Origin: CAZYFH01 sp964646815 | GTDB lineage: Bacteria; Acidobacteriota; Vicinamibacteria; Vicinamibacterales; UBA8438 | NCBI GenBank assembly: GCA_964646815.1 | Contig: CAZYFH010000010.1 | Span: 1-64,000, forward strand | DNA: 64,000 nucleotides | Direction of reading: 5' to 3' | Part shown: piece after piece, positions 1 through 8,827 of the stretch | How positions within the stretch are numbered: position 1 is the stretch's first letter | How the letters are laid out: the number at the start of each line of letters is the position of its first letter | Notes under the pieces: model-generated | The model's database searches: none | What the model saw: only the letters and a program-made list of their open reading frames with translations | What the model was told of the DNA's origin: nothing | Position numbers and translations under genes: made by a program

Positions 1-1
1 C

Positions 2-1189
2 ATCGCCAATGGCAAGGTGATCTCCGGACGGAGCTGCATGCCGGACGGCGGCCCGAACGCCTGCGTCATCACGGCCCACGATGCGGTAACCGGCGCGGAG
101 CTGTGGCGCCGGCGCACCATCCCGGCACCGGGCGAGCCGGGGGACGAGACGTGGGGCGACGTCCCCTTCGAGGAGAGGAAGCACGTCGGCACCTGGATGC
201 CGCCGAGCTACGACCCAGAGCTGAACTTGATCTATATCGGCACGTCGGTCACCTCGCCGGCGCCGAAGTTCCTGCTCGGCGGGGCCGACAAGAAGCACCT
301 GTATCACAACTCCACGCTCGCGCTTGACGCCGACACCGGGGAGATCGTCTGGTATTACCAGCATCTCAACGATCACTGGGACCTCGATCACCCATTCGAG
401 CGACTGCTGGTCGACACGGCGGTGTCGCCAGATGCGAGCCAGGTGAGCTGGATCAACCCACGGCTCCAGGCCGGCGAAGTACGCAAGGTCATCACCGGGA
501 TCCCGGGCAAGACCGGCGTGGTGTACACGCTCGACCGAGAGACGGGGGAGTTCCTGTGGGCGACGCCGACCGTCACGCAGAACGTGATCAGCGACATCGA
601 CGGCGCCACCGGAGCCGTCTCGGAGAACTCCGAGGTCGTCTTCAGCAGCGAGGGGCAAGACGTGCTCGCGTGCCCGCACGCGGTCGGCGGCAAGGACTGG
701 GAGGCGGGCGCCTATAGCCCGCTGACGAACACGATGTATTACCCGTTACGCAACGTCTGCGCGCGCATGATGGCGACGACAGAGGGCGGGCTCGCGCTGT
801 ACGCGCTCGCGATGCGCGGCCAGCTCGCGCCAGGGACCGACCAGGTGGGCACCGTGCAGGCGATTTCCGCGGAGACCGGAGAGATTGCGTGGAAGCACGA
901 GCAGCGGGCGGCCACGCTCTCGTTGGTGGCGACGGGGGGTGGCCTCGTCTTCGGCGGCGATGTCAACGGGCGATTCCGGGCCCTGGATCAAGACACGGGC
1001 GAGGTGCTCTGGGAGATCAACCTCGGCTCGCCGGTCACCGGCTTCCCGATCAGCTACGCGGTTGACGGCCGGCAGTACGTCGCCGTGAGCACCGGCACCG
1101 CCATCACCGTGTCGGCGCTCTTGCCGCTGTCGCCTGAGCTGCGGCCGAGCTCCGGCAACAACCTCTTCATCTTCGCGCTACCGGACTGA
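2..1189 (+). CDS. PQQ-type quinoprotein dehydrogenase, C-terminal part (cut by window edge)
   Basis: The frame is open from base 2, so the gene starts outside the window; about 395 C-terminal residues are visible. They form PQQ-propeller blades with the repeated pattern D-x-x-T-G-E-x-x-W (ALDADTGEIVW, LDRETGEFLW, AISAETGEIAW). The block DHWDLDHPFERLL is characteristic of this quinoprotein alcohol dehydrogenase-like group. The closest relative in the window is the full-length 587-residue protein at 8828-10591. Long blocks are identical, and by alignment roughly 190 residues, including the signal peptide, are missing here. The expected role is periplasmic oxidation of an alcohol or sugar with PQQ. 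The substrate cannot be read from sequence. It ends with FALPD and a TGA stop. Confidence 0.88.
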   Translation: MANGKVISGRSCMPDGGPNACVITAHDAVTGAELWRRRTIPAPGEPGDETWGDVPFEERKHVGTWMPPSYDPELNLIYIGTSVTSPAPKFLLGGADKKHLYHNSTLALDADTGEIVWYYQHLNDHWDLDHPFERLLVDTAVSPDASQVSWINPRLQAGEVRKVITGIPGKTGVVYTLDRETGEFLWATPTVTQNVISDIDGATGAVSENSEVVFSSEGQDVLACPHAVGGKDWEAGAYSPLTNTMYYPLRNVCARMMATTEGGLALYALAMRGQLAPGTDQVGTVQAISAETGEIAWKHEQRAATLSLVATGGGLVFGGDVNGRFRALDQDTGEVLWEINLGSPVTGFPISYAVDGRQYVAVSTGTAITVSALLPLSPELRPSSGNNLFIFALPD

Positions 1190-1218
1190 GATCGCAGCAG
1201 ACCACGGCAACGAGACGA

Positions 1219-1700
1219 ATGGGCCTGAGCCCTGGTACCACGCTCGGTTCGTACACCGTCACCGCCAAGCTCGGCGAAGGGGGTATGGGCCAGGTGTACC
1301 GCGCCCGTGACACCAAACTCGACCCGGACGTGGCGTTCTAAATGCTCCCGGAGGCGTTCGCCTCCGCCTCGGATCGCCTGGTCCGCTTCGAGCGCATGGC
1401 GAACCTCCTCGCTTCGCTGAATCACCCGAATATCGGCCACATTACAGGGAATCCGTGCCTGGAGTTTCTCTGCCGATGGGCGCTGATGGCCAGCTATGTC
1501 GGTGAAACGACGCGGGCTCTCGACACCCTCGAACGAGTGGTCGACCGCGGATGGTGCTGCGCAGCGATTCTTGCGCGCGAGCCGTGGCTCGACCACATGT
1601 GCGACGAGCCCCGCTTCGTGGCGCTCCTGGCACGGGGTGAGGAGCGGCATCGGGGGCGGCTGCCGCGGCGTTTCGGGAGGCCGGTGGTGACGGCCTGCTC
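1219..1700 (+). pseudogene. Decayed Ser/Thr protein kinase-TPR gene (nonsense codon plus internal deletion)
   Basis: An ATG at 1219 opens a typical bacterial Hanks-kinase N-terminus: a start resembling MALxxGTxLGxY, then the glycine loop LGEGGMGQVYRARD, then VAF followed by TAA at 1339-1341. The usual text is VAIKVLPE, so the stop replaces the invariant ATP-binding lysine. The same frame continues with MLPEAFA, RLVRFER and NHPNIGHI, then jumps at about 1445 to a sequence resembling the extreme C-terminus of kinase-TPR proteins (ERVVDRGWCC, AREPWLD, EPRFVALL). The catalytic domain and most of the TPR region are therefore deleted. The homology ends near 1700, just before the convergent FKBP gene. 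No functional product is expected. Confidence 0.8.
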
Positions 1701-1724
1701 GAAGTCACCGCCGACTCCTAGCCC

Positions 1725-2186
1725 CTATTGGATGTTCAGCAGCTCGATGTCGAAGACAAGCAACGCGCCACCCGGAATCAGATCGCGAAAGCCACGGTCG
1801 CCGTAGCCGAGTTCGGCGGGGATCCAGAACCGGCGTTTTTCACCCACGACCATCAGTTGCACGCCCTCCGTCCAGCCGCCGATTACGCCGTTGAGCGGGA
1901 ACGTCGAGGGTTGGCCTGCGGCAACGGAACTGTCGAACATGGTCCCGTTCGTGAGCCAGCCGGTGTAGTGGACTGTGACGGTCGAGACCCGGTTGGGTTT
2001 CCGGGTGCCGGTGCCGGCTTGCAGCACCTTGTGAGCCAGCCCGGACGCGGTCGTCTCGGCGTCTGCCGGCACCACGGCTACGTCGTCGGGCGCCGGGATC
2101 TGAGCGGCTGCTGCGGCGGCGAACGCCACCAGCACCGCGGTCATCACCATGAGTGCCGGTATCATCGATGAGGTCGTCTTGATCAT
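1725..2186 (-). CDS. Secreted FKBP-type peptidyl-prolyl cis-trans isomerase
   Basis: This 153-residue protein has an N-terminal signal peptide (hydrophobic run ending AAAAAQ, about residue 29). One FKBP domain follows at about residues 47-153. Diagnostic features are VHYTGWLTNGTMFDSS, the loop GVIGGWTEGVQLM, GEKRRFWIPAELGYG, and the closing strand LLVFDIELLNI. It should speed proline isomerisation of exported proteins. The first Met is used as the start; Met8 is an alternative because neither has a strong Shine-Dalgarno. Its 3' end meets the tail of the kinase pseudogene on the other strand. Confidence 0.93.
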   Translation of the reverse strand: MIKTTSSMIPALMVMTAVLVAFAAAAAAQIPAPDDVAVVPADAETTASGLAHKVLQAGTGTRKPNRVSTVTVHYTGWLTNGTMFDSSVAAGQPSTFPLNGVIGGWTEGVQLMVVGEKRRFWIPAELGYGDRGFRDLIPGGALLVFDIELLNIQ

Positions 2187-2235
2187 CCGAGGGATCTTAT
2201 CCTACGAGACCGATCCGGACGACGGGCGCGGTCGA

Positions 2236-3306
2236 CTATCGGCCCTCCGGCCTCCTGAGTCCGAGCGCGGTACGGGCCGCGGCGGAGAACAGCTCGAGGC
2301 GATCGTCGAGCTCGATCCCCGTCGCGTCGGCAATCCGGACCATGCGCTTGAAGTTCGACGCCACACCGGCGGCGTCGACCATCGCCGCGGGCCCGACGGC
2401 CGCGGTCACGGCATCACGCGCTTGGGCGAGGGTCTCCTCGCCGTTGACGATGGCCTGGGCAAACGCCGCAAGCACGTCGCCGTGCGTTACCCCACTGTCG
2501 CGCTCGACGTCAGTTAGCGCCGTGACGTCAGCGTGCGCGCCGGCTAACTCGCTGCTCGCCCCGAGCAGCCAGGCGTGCGCACTGGTTCGGTAGAAGCAGT
2601 CGTTGAGGACGGAGACCTTGCTCGCGATCAGTTCCATCTGTGGTCGGGTGAGGCTGCCCTGGGATGCGCTCGGGTCGCGGACCCGCTCGTGTGGAAGGTA
2701 GTGCGTGGCGCCGAGGTCGTTCAGTGTCCGCACCTCGTCGGGAACGAGACTCATCGCTCGGATGACATTGCCGGTCGCGTTGGCAGGCCACAGACCGGTG
2801 TTGTCGGCTGGCACCATCGGGACCGACGCCTCGTCGCGACCCGCACTCGCCGGGCGATAGCGGTTCGGTGTTCCCGGGAGCGGTCTGGGAAGAGCGGCCT
2901 CGTTCGTCCCGATTCCGCGAGAGCATCGGTCGATGCTGATGAGTGCGACGACAGTGCCGACGATCTCCACGTATTGCCCGTCACTCAGGCCCTTGGCGAG
3001 GCGCGCCGTGTAACAGCGTCGAGTCAGCCGGTTGGCGTCGTTCAACACGGCGTGGATGACGTCGACGGCCGCGGACGGGAGGTCGGTCGCGGTGGCGTGG
3101 GTGCCGCTCATGCCGTGGGGTGAGAGGGCCGCCTTACGTACTCTGCAGTACGGACAGTGCTGGGCCGCTCGCGCCTCGGCAGCAATGGCGATGCGCTCCG
3201 CGCCCGTCCACCAGTTGCCAGGCGCGGCGAGCCGATCCCAGAAGCGCTGATGGCTCAGCGCAATCCGGTCGCGGACCGAGGCACCGACGCCGGCGCATGT
3301 GATCAT
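2236..3306 (-). CDS. AhpD-related (CMD-superfamily) protein with CPYC motif
   Basis: The predicted length is 356 residues from the ATG at 3306. A GTG at 3348 is in frame, but its SD-like GGAGG abuts the codon with no spacer. The motif CPYCRVRKAALSPHG near residue 55 is an AhpD-like CxxC disulfide site. The block GLSDGQYVEIVGTVVALISID is the second conserved signature. By family resemblance this is the large group annotated as alkylhydroperoxidase-related (seleno)proteins; this copy uses Cys at both positions. The C-terminal 150 residues are a second, helix-rich domain. It has no signal peptide, so it is probably cytosolic. A peroxidase role is plausible, but the substrate is unknown. Confidence 0.72.
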   Translation of the reverse strand: MITCAGVGASVRDRIALSHQRFWDRLAAPGNWWTGAERIAIAAEARAAQHCPYCRVRKAALSPHGMSGTHATATDLPSAAVDVIHAVLNDANRLTRRCYTARLAKGLSDGQYVEIVGTVVALISIDRCSRGIGTNEAALPRPLPGTPNRYRPASAGRDEASVPMVPADNTGLWPANATGNVIRAMSLVPDEVRTLNDLGATHYLPHERVRDPSASQGSLTRPQMELIASKVSVLNDCFYRTSAHAWLLGASSELAGAHADVTALTDVERDSGVTHGDVLAAFAQAIVNGEETLAQARDAVTAAVGPAAMVDAAGVASNFKRMVRIADATGIELDDRLELFSAAARTALGLRRPEGR

Positions 3307-3475
3307 CGCTGGCGGTACAATACGCGTGGCCGACGTCGAACGATGCACCTCCGCCGGGTGACCGCGACGGCCCGAGTCTGGGTTTCGGCCGAGTCGGGTC
3401 GAGCAGGCGAATCGGGTCGGCTTCTTTGAAGTTAGAGTATCTGTTCGAACTCGGACCTAGAGGAGACGAGACATC

Positions 3476-3955
3476 ATGCGTACACGACAAGACGTTCCAT
3501 CCCGTCGAGCATTCCTGACCGCGACGGGAAGCGCTGCCGCCGTCGCAGCGTTCACGCCAGGTGGTGCGATCGCGGCGACCCTCAGTGACGTCGAACGAGC
3601 CAACGAGAAGGTGGTCAACGACTTCTGCGCGGCGTGGGCCACCCGCGATCCGGACCAGATTGGGAGCTATCTCGCTGACGATGTCTCGTTTCGCGCGATC
3701 GAGTCGGCCCCGCGAACGGAGGGCCGTGAGGCGGTCATCGGCGCACTTAGGGATTTTCTCTCGTCGGCGAGAAGTGCGCGGTTCGAGATGCTTCGCTCCA
3801 CCGTCATCGGCAACACCGTAATGAACGAGCGGATCGACCACTTCGACACTGGCGACGACCAGCTCGCGTTCCACATCTCGGGAGTCTTTCTAGTGATCGA
3901 CGGCAAGATTAAGGAGTGGCAGGACTACACCTGGCCAGAGGTCGATGAAGGCTAG
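3476..3955 (+). CDS. Tat-exported limonene-1,2-epoxide hydrolase-like (SnoaL/NTF2 fold) protein
   Basis: The protein has 159 residues and follows a GAGGAG Shine-Dalgarno. The N-terminus carries a twin-arginine signal (SRRAFLTATG, then an alanine-rich core). The rest is one NTF2-like cone. The residues NERIDHFD and EWQDYTW match the places of the Arg, Asp and Asp used by limonene epoxide hydrolase for one-step epoxide opening, so an epoxide hydrolase activity is reasonable. It is followed 27 bases later by the cytochrome b/molybdoenzyme pair on the same strand. The fold assignment is firm and the substrate is inferred. Confidence 0.78.
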   Translation: MRTRQDVPSRRAFLTATGSAAAVAAFTPGGAIAATLSDVERANEKVVNDFCAAWATRDPDQIGSYLADDVSFRAIESAPRTEGREAVIGALRDFLSSARSARFEMLRSTVIGNTVMNERIDHFDTGDDQLAFHISGVFLVIDGKIKEWQDYTWPEVDEG

Positions 3956-3981
3956 ATGAGGCTGCTAGGGCGAGCACGAAT

Positions 3982-4710
3982 GTGACGTCCGACGAATCGC
4001 GGTCGGGACCACGGGAGTGGATGATTCGCCACTCCTACAACGTCCGCATCTGCCATTGGGTCAACCTAATCGCGAGCGTCTATCTGCTCGTCAGCGGTGT
4101 CCATATCTTTCTGGATTTCCCCGAGCTTTACTGGGGACACACCGGATATCGAGGGTACCCGGCCATCTTCAAGCTGTCGGATTGGGGGATGTCCTGGGAC
4201 CGCGCGGGTGAGGTGGGCGATCGGATGTGGGGACGGAACTACCACATCACGTTCGCCTGGATCTTTCTGCTCAACGGGGTGGTATACGTCGGCTGGAACC
4301 TCGCGGCCGGGTATTTTCGCGAGCAGATGTCGTTGCGCCGCGTTGAGTTAACGCTCGCGAACCTCTGGGCCGATCTGTGCCGCCACCTGCGTTGGGGCGC
4401 GCGTCGGCACGCCTCGACGAGCGCCTACGGTGTGCTCCAGAAGGCCTCCTACCTCCTCCTTATCTTTGTTTTCGTGCCGCTCATGATCCTGACCGGGGTC
4501 GCGCAGTCACCCGGCTTCACGGCCGCGGCTCCGGTGTTGCTCGACCTGTTCGGCGGCCGGCAATCGGCGCGGACGCTGCACACCGCCGGCACCGTGGTGC
4601 TCGTCTTGTTCGTCGTCGTGCACGTGCTGGAGGTCGTGGCCGCCGGCGCGTTCAATCGGGTCCGCTCGATGATCACCGGGAAATACGCGATCTCGAAGGA
4701 GGAGTCATGA
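3982..4710 (+). CDS. Membrane cytochrome b (b561/hydrogenase-b type) partner of molybdoenzyme
   Basis: The protein has 242 residues and a GTG start. Four to five membrane helices are visible (WVNLIASVYLLVSGVHIF, ITFAWIFLLNGVVYVGW, YLLLIFVFVPLMILTG, VVLVLFVVVHVLEV). Histidines lie on these helices (RICHWVNL, NYHITFA, LHTAGT, VVHVLE) and can ligate two haems. Its stop codon overlaps the start of the next gene (ATGA at 4707-4710), a sign of translational coupling. It most likely passes electrons between the quinone pool and the periplasmic molybdenum oxidoreductase encoded next, like MsrQ with MsrP, although the sequence is of the cytochrome b561 kind. Confidence 0.85.
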   Translation: MTSDESRSGPREWMIRHSYNVRICHWVNLIASVYLLVSGVHIFLDFPELYWGHTGYRGYPAIFKLSDWGMSWDRAGEVGDRMWGRNYHITFAWIFLLNGVVYVGWNLAAGYFREQMSLRRVELTLANLWADLCRHLRWGARRHASTSAYGVLQKASYLLLIFVFVPLMILTGVAQSPGFTAAAPVLLDLFGGRQSARTLHTAGTVVLVLFVVVHVLEVVAAGAFNRVRSMITGKYAISKEES

Positions 4711-5495
4711 GCCAGCTGTCGTCTCAGCGGGTACGCGACCCACGTCATCGGCTTGTGTCGCGCCGGCAGCTCCTGCGGGGCGCCTCGGCCCTCGGTGGCC
4801 TGCTGCTGACGGGCTGTACCCGAGAGGCCTTTGTTCCGCCAACGGTCAGGGGCGGGTTGATCGGTATGGCTGACGTGCTCACCATGGGCACGAATCGGCT
4901 GCTGCTCGCCAGGCAACCGCTCGCCCGGGAGTACGAACCGAGCGATATTGCGAAGGACTTTCCGACCTGGGGTCAGACCAACCCCGAGGATGAAACCTAT
5001 CAGCGGCTCCGACGCGGGGGCTTCAGGGACTGGCGCCTGCAGGTGTCGGGACTCGTGGGCCATTCGGTGTCGTTATCGCTCGACGACATCAAGCGTTTGC
5101 CGTCGCGCACGCAGATTACGGCCCATGTGTGCGAGCAGGGTTGGTCGGCCATCGGCCAATGGACGGGCGCCCCGCTGCTTCGGGTGCTCGAGGCGGCCGG
5201 AGGCATCCGTCCCGAAGCGCGCTACGTCGTCCTACACACCGCTGATGGCTGGTATGAGAGCATCGATATGTTCGAGGTGGTGCATCCGCAGACGATTCTC
5301 GCCTACGGCTTGAATGGGGAAGCGCTGCCGGTCGGCAACGGCGCGCCTTTGCGACTTCGGGTCGAGCGGCAATGCGGCTACAAGAACGTCAAGTTCCTCA
5401 CGTCCATCCAGGCCGTCGAGTCGCTGGGCGGCTTCGGACGGGGCACTGGGGGCCTCAGCTCCGACTACGGGTTCCACTGGTTCGCCGGCGTGTGA
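4707..5495 (+). CDS. Periplasmic molybdopterin-dependent oxidoreductase (sulfite-oxidase fold), Tat lipoprotein
   Basis: This 262-residue protein starts at the ATG that overlaps the cytochrome b stop and follows AAGGAGG. The N-terminus has both a twin-arginine motif (SRRQLLRG) and a lipobox (LLTGC), so it is probably exported folded and anchored by lipid. The sulfite-oxidase-type Moco domain shows the molybdenum-ligating cysteine in HVCEQGWSAIGQW, and the end motifs YGLNGEALP, GAPLRLRVE and YKNVKFL. There is no dimerisation domain, so it resembles MsrP or YedY-type enzymes. With the cytochrome b it forms a two-gene reductase or oxidase module. The substrate is unknown; S-oxides and N-oxides are typical for this group. 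Confidence 0.87.
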   Translation: MSQLSSQRVRDPRHRLVSRRQLLRGASALGGLLLTGCTREAFVPPTVRGGLIGMADVLTMGTNRLLLARQPLAREYEPSDIAKDFPTWGQTNPEDETYQRLRRGGFRDWRLQVSGLVGHSVSLSLDDIKRLPSRTQITAHVCEQGWSAIGQWTGAPLLRVLEAAGGIRPEARYVVLHTADGWYESIDMFEVVHPQTILAYGLNGEALPVGNGAPLRLRVERQCGYKNVKFLTSIQAVESLGGFGRGTGGLSSDYGFHWFAGV

Positions 5496-5498
5496 GCT

Positions 5499-6515
5499 CT
5501 AGAAGATCGCGAGTGGATTGAGGGGCGACCCCGTGCCCCCACGCACGCGTAATGGGGCGCCGACGAAGAGAAACTCCCAGCGATCGCGCTGCTGCGCCTC
5601 GCGGGCGAGGGCGTCGAGATCGAGGTTGTCGAGGATCGGCATGCCCAAGCCGACGATCACGAGCTCGTGGAGCGGGTTGGCGAGCCCCTCGACGTTCGAC
5701 GGCATCACGTCGCTGACGCCATCGGAACCGATCACGGCCACATCACGCGCCTTGAGCCAGGTGGCTACCGAGGCATGTGAGCCGGCCGCCTTCTCAACGA
5801 AGTTCCATTGCCCGAGTTGCCGCACGGCTTCCCAACGACCGGTGCGTATGAGCAGCACGTCACCGCTTCCCACCCGTACGCCTGTTTTCACTTCCCAGGC
5901 CTCGAGGTCTTGAATCGTGATCGCCGTGCCGGGTTCGAGGTAATCGACCCCTTTGTGCCACGCCATATCGATCAGGATGCCCCGGGTGACGATCCCGCGC
6001 TGCATATTGTGGACACCAAGTTGCTCCGCGCCGTCCGGCTTCAAGCCGCTCACCGAGAACCCGTTGTACAGCCGTCCTTGGTGCGCGAAGTGCGGGAGGC
6101 CATCGATGTGAGAGTGGGCGAAGCCGTGGTACTGCACGCTGTAGACATCGCCGGCAACCTCGTGGCCGCTGAACTCCGAGACGGCTAGGGCATGCTCGAA
6201 CGGGTTAGCGTTAACGGCGTCGCGTTCGGTGTTCAGCTCCCGCGCCAGGGACACCGACACCCCGTCCCGGACCAGCCGTGCGGCGTCCAGGCTTTTCTCG
6301 TCCGTGATGAGGTTGAGTGTGCCGAGCTGATCATCCTCGCCCCACCGCCCCCAGTTCGAGATCTCCTGCATCAAGCCGTTGAACTCCGCGGTGCTCACCC
6401 GCGGCCCCCCCTGGGCGATAGCATCGGATGAGCCCATCGCGAGCGCCACGGTCGTCAACACGAGCAACCCGGCTGCCACTTTCCATCCGCCGGTCAGTTC
6501 TTGCGTGATCTGCAT
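5499..6515 (-). CDS. Secreted cyclase-family (kynurenine-formamidase-like) metal hydrolase
   Basis: The protein has 338 residues, starts at an ATG after GGGGGAA, and has a signal peptide ending AIAQ. The body is a cyclase-family (PF04199) fold. The metal-binding segment is YHGFAHSHIDGLPH, with His/Asp ligands, followed by the usual NMQRGIVTRGILID, YLEPGTAI, DVLLIRTGRWE and the C-terminal GTGSPLNPLAIF. Family members hydrolyse amides or lactones such as formylkynurenine. It is very similar in layout to the lipoprotein at 61895-62986, sharing NWGRWG-DDQLG and the same C-terminus. It converges with the molybdoenzyme gene, with only 3 bases between them. Confidence 0.88.
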   Translation of the reverse strand: MQITQELTGGWKVAAGLLVLTTVALAMGSSDAIAQGGPRVSTAEFNGLMQEISNWGRWGEDDQLGTLNLITDEKSLDAARLVRDGVSVSLARELNTERDAVNANPFEHALAVSEFSGHEVAGDVYSVQYHGFAHSHIDGLPHFAHQGRLYNGFSVSGLKPDGAEQLGVHNMQRGIVTRGILIDMAWHKGVDYLEPGTAITIQDLEAWEVKTGVRVGSGDVLLIRTGRWEAVRQLGQWNFVEKAAGSHASVATWLKARDVAVIGSDGVSDVMPSNVEGLANPLHELVIVGLGMPILDNLDLDALAREAQQRDRWEFLFVGAPLRVRGGTGSPLNPLAIF

Positions 6516-6657
6516 TCTGGTTCCCCCTTCAGGACATCTGGGTATTGACCTTCGGATCGTAGCGAGACGTCGTCGTGCGGGTCAAAGGGCCGAACCTCAC
6601 GATCGGAGGAGGGAACCGCTGGTGCCGCCAACCGCGGCTCCGGTAGGATGGTCGGGC

Positions 6658-8658
6658 GTGACGCGAGGTTCTTCGACCTGTCGGCGGATCCTCTGTGGTG
6701 CCGCCATCTGCTGCACGACCGTGGCGTCGCCGCCTCCCGCAGTGGCGCAATACGGAGCGGTGAATGGAGAATGGCGAAGCTACGGCGGCGATCTCGGCGG
6801 GACGAAATACTCGGCCCTCGATCAAATAGACGCTTCCAACTTCGACGAGCTCCGGATAGCGTGGCGGTGGGCGTCGGCCGACGGCGACCTCGATCTGGAT
6901 GCTTTCCGGGAGATTCACCCCGACCTGAGCATCCTCAATATGAAGGTCACGCCGTTGATGATCGATGGGGTCGTCTACGTCGTGACGCCGCTCAGACAGG
7001 CGGCGGCGCTCGATGCGGCGAACGGAGCCGTACGGTGGATCCACGACCCGGGTTTGGTCCGATCGACGAAGCACTCGATCAACGCGAACGGCTATAGCTC
7101 GCGCGGGCTCGCGTACTGGAGCGACGGGAACGACCGCCGCGTGTTCTACGGCACGCCGGATGGTTATCTGCTGGCGCTCGACGCAATGACAGGTCGACCA
7201 GTGGGGAGCTTCGGCGACAACGGGCGCGTCGACCTGGCCGAGGGTCTCCCACGGAGCGGGAGGGGCGGCACGGACGATCAGGGGCATCCGTGGGTGAGTG
7301 TGAACTCGCCGCCGATCGTCGCGCATGATGTCGTCGTGACGCCGACATCCATCTCGGATCAGCCCATCGCCAAGGAACAACCGCCTGGATGGGTGAAGGG
7401 GATCGATGCGCGCACCGGCGCGACGCGGTGGATGTTTCGAACGGTGCCGCAAGCCGATGATTTCGGATCGGAGACCTGGCGGAACGAATCGTGGCGCTAC
7501 TCCGGCGGCGCCAACGTCTGGGCGACGTTCAGTGTCGATGACGAGCTGGGGTATATCTATCTGCCCACCGGCACGCCGACGAACGATTACTACGGTGGGC
7601 ATCGCCTCGGCGACAACCTCTTCGCGGAAAGCCTCGTCGCGCTCGACATCGAAACGGGAGCGCGCATCTGGCACTTCCAGGCCGTGCACCACGGCGTCTG
7701 GGACTACGACTTTCCCACCCACCCTAACCTTGTCGATCTCACGGTCGACGGACGTGAGGGCACGATCAAAGCGATCGCGCAGGTGAGCAAGCAGGGCTTC
7801 ACCTACGTCTTCGACCGCGTCACCGGGGAGCCGATCTGGCCGATCGAGGAGCGTGCGGTTGAGACCGACACCGATCTGGTCGGCGAGGTGTTGTCGCCGA
7901 CGCAGCCGTTTCCGACGAAGCCGGCGCCGTTCGAAGAGCAGGGATCGTCGATTGAGCAACTAGTCGACTTCACACCTGAGCTGCGCGCGATGGCGGTCGA
8001 GGCGCTGCGGAACCATCGACTCGGCGGTCTCTTCAGCCCGCCGATACTCACGGTCGACGGCGGACTCCAAGGGACGATTCAGCGTCCGGCGCTTGGCGGA
8101 GGCGCGAACTGGATGGGCTCGGCGGTGGATCCGGAGACGGGGATCCTCTATGTCCCGTCGGTTAACGCCTACTCGGTGCTGAAGTACGTGACGCCGGATC
8201 CGGCGGAAGGGGGCAATCTCACGTACACGCAGGGTGGTTTCTACACGGCGCCGCTGATGCCGCAGGGCCTCCCGCTCTTCAAGCCGCCCTACTCACGAAT
8301 CACCGCCATCGATCTCAACACGGGTGAGCACGCCTGGATGCGTCCGAACGGTGACGGCGACCTCTACCGCAATCACCCAATGCTGCGAGAGTTGGATCTG
8401 CCGCCGCTCGGCGGCGAAGGGCGTGGCGGCCCGGTGTTGACGAAGACGTTGCTCGTGAGCGCGCTGACGGCCGGCGGTACGGACGGCGGCCCGAGATTGG
8501 TGGCGCGCGACAAGACGAACGGTGAGATCGTCGGGTCGATCGATCTCCCGGCCGGCGCCATTGGCACGCCGATGACCTACCAACATGCCGGGACGCAGTA
8601 CATCGCGCTCACGATCGGCGGCGACGTGCCGGAGCTGGTGGCGTTCGCCCTGCCCTAG
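6658..8658 (+). CDS. PQQ-dependent (glucose dehydrogenase-like) soluble quinoprotein
   Basis: It is 666 residues from a GTG at 6658. The start is uncertain: no good ATG exists, and the frame upstream runs over the divergent cyclase gene. A short signal peptide ends PPAVAQ. The mature start, WRSYGGDLGGTKYSALDQI, is the classic PQQ-dehydrogenase opening. Later motifs include KHSINANGYSSRG, HHGVWDYDFPTHP and QPFPTKPAPFEEQG, characteristic of membrane-glucose-dehydrogenase-like enzymes, but here without the N-terminal membrane helices. It should oxidise a sugar or alcohol in the periplasm. The TAG stop lies inside the left end of a short inverted-repeat element at 8655-8820. Confidence 0.87.
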   Translation: MTRGSSTCRRILCGAAICCTTVASPPPAVAQYGAVNGEWRSYGGDLGGTKYSALDQIDASNFDELRIAWRWASADGDLDLDAFREIHPDLSILNMKVTPLMIDGVVYVVTPLRQAAALDAANGAVRWIHDPGLVRSTKHSINANGYSSRGLAYWSDGNDRRVFYGTPDGYLLALDAMTGRPVGSFGDNGRVDLAEGLPRSGRGGTDDQGHPWVSVNSPPIVAHDVVVTPTSISDQPIAKEQPPGWVKGIDARTGATRWMFRTVPQADDFGSETWRNESWRYSGGANVWATFSVDDELGYIYLPTGTPTNDYYGGHRLGDNLFAESLVALDIETGARIWHFQAVHHGVWDYDFPTHPNLVDLTVDGREGTIKAIAQVSKQGFTYVFDRVTGEPIWPIEERAVETDTDLVGEVLSPTQPFPTKPAPFEEQGSSIEQLVDFTPELRAMAVEALRNHRLGGLFSPPILTVDGGLQGTIQRPALGGGANWMGSAVDPETGILYVPSVNAYSVLKYVTPDPAEGGNLTYTQGGFYTAPLMPQGLPLFKPPYSRITAIDLNTGEHAWMRPNGDGDLYRNHPMLRELDLPPLGGEGRGGPVLTKTLLVSALTAGGTDGGPRLVARDKTNGEIVGSIDLPAGAIGTPMTYQHAGTQYIALTIGGDVPELVAFALP

Positions 8659-8820
8659 CAGCCCGTGGTGAAAGTCACGCTGCAGTCGACCAGCGCTGCA
8701 TCCCGGCTGACGGAGGCGCTCGTCGGTCAACTACTGGGAGTATTCTCCCTTCTCGCGTCTTGCGATCCAGGCGCATCACCGGTCTCGGTGCGACGCGGAA
8801 CCTTCACCATGGGCTGCTAG
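8655..8820. mobile_element. MITE-like element, 18-bp terminal inverted repeats
   Basis: The 18 bases at 8655-8672 (CTAGCAGCCCGTGGTGAA) are the reverse complement of 8803-8820 with one mismatch. The 130-base interior has no gene; it holds a small GGGAG/CTCCC hairpin followed by pyrimidines near 8750. The whole unit is 166 bp, begins and ends with CTAG, and fills the space between two convergent PQQ genes. Its left end supplies the stop codon of the upstream gene. This shape fits a miniature inverted-repeat element, although a long-looped terminator region cannot be excluded. Confidence 0.55.
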
Positions 8821-8827
8821 CAGCGCC

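Noticed and set aside
2236..3306. Selenocysteine in the AhpD-related protein
   Set aside because: The motif is CPYC with two ordinary Cys codons and no in-frame TGA.
6529..7959. Long minus-strand frame opposite the PQQ dehydrogenase
   Set aside because: It mirrors a well-supported quinoprotein gene. Its product is Arg-rich without domains, and it has no start signal.
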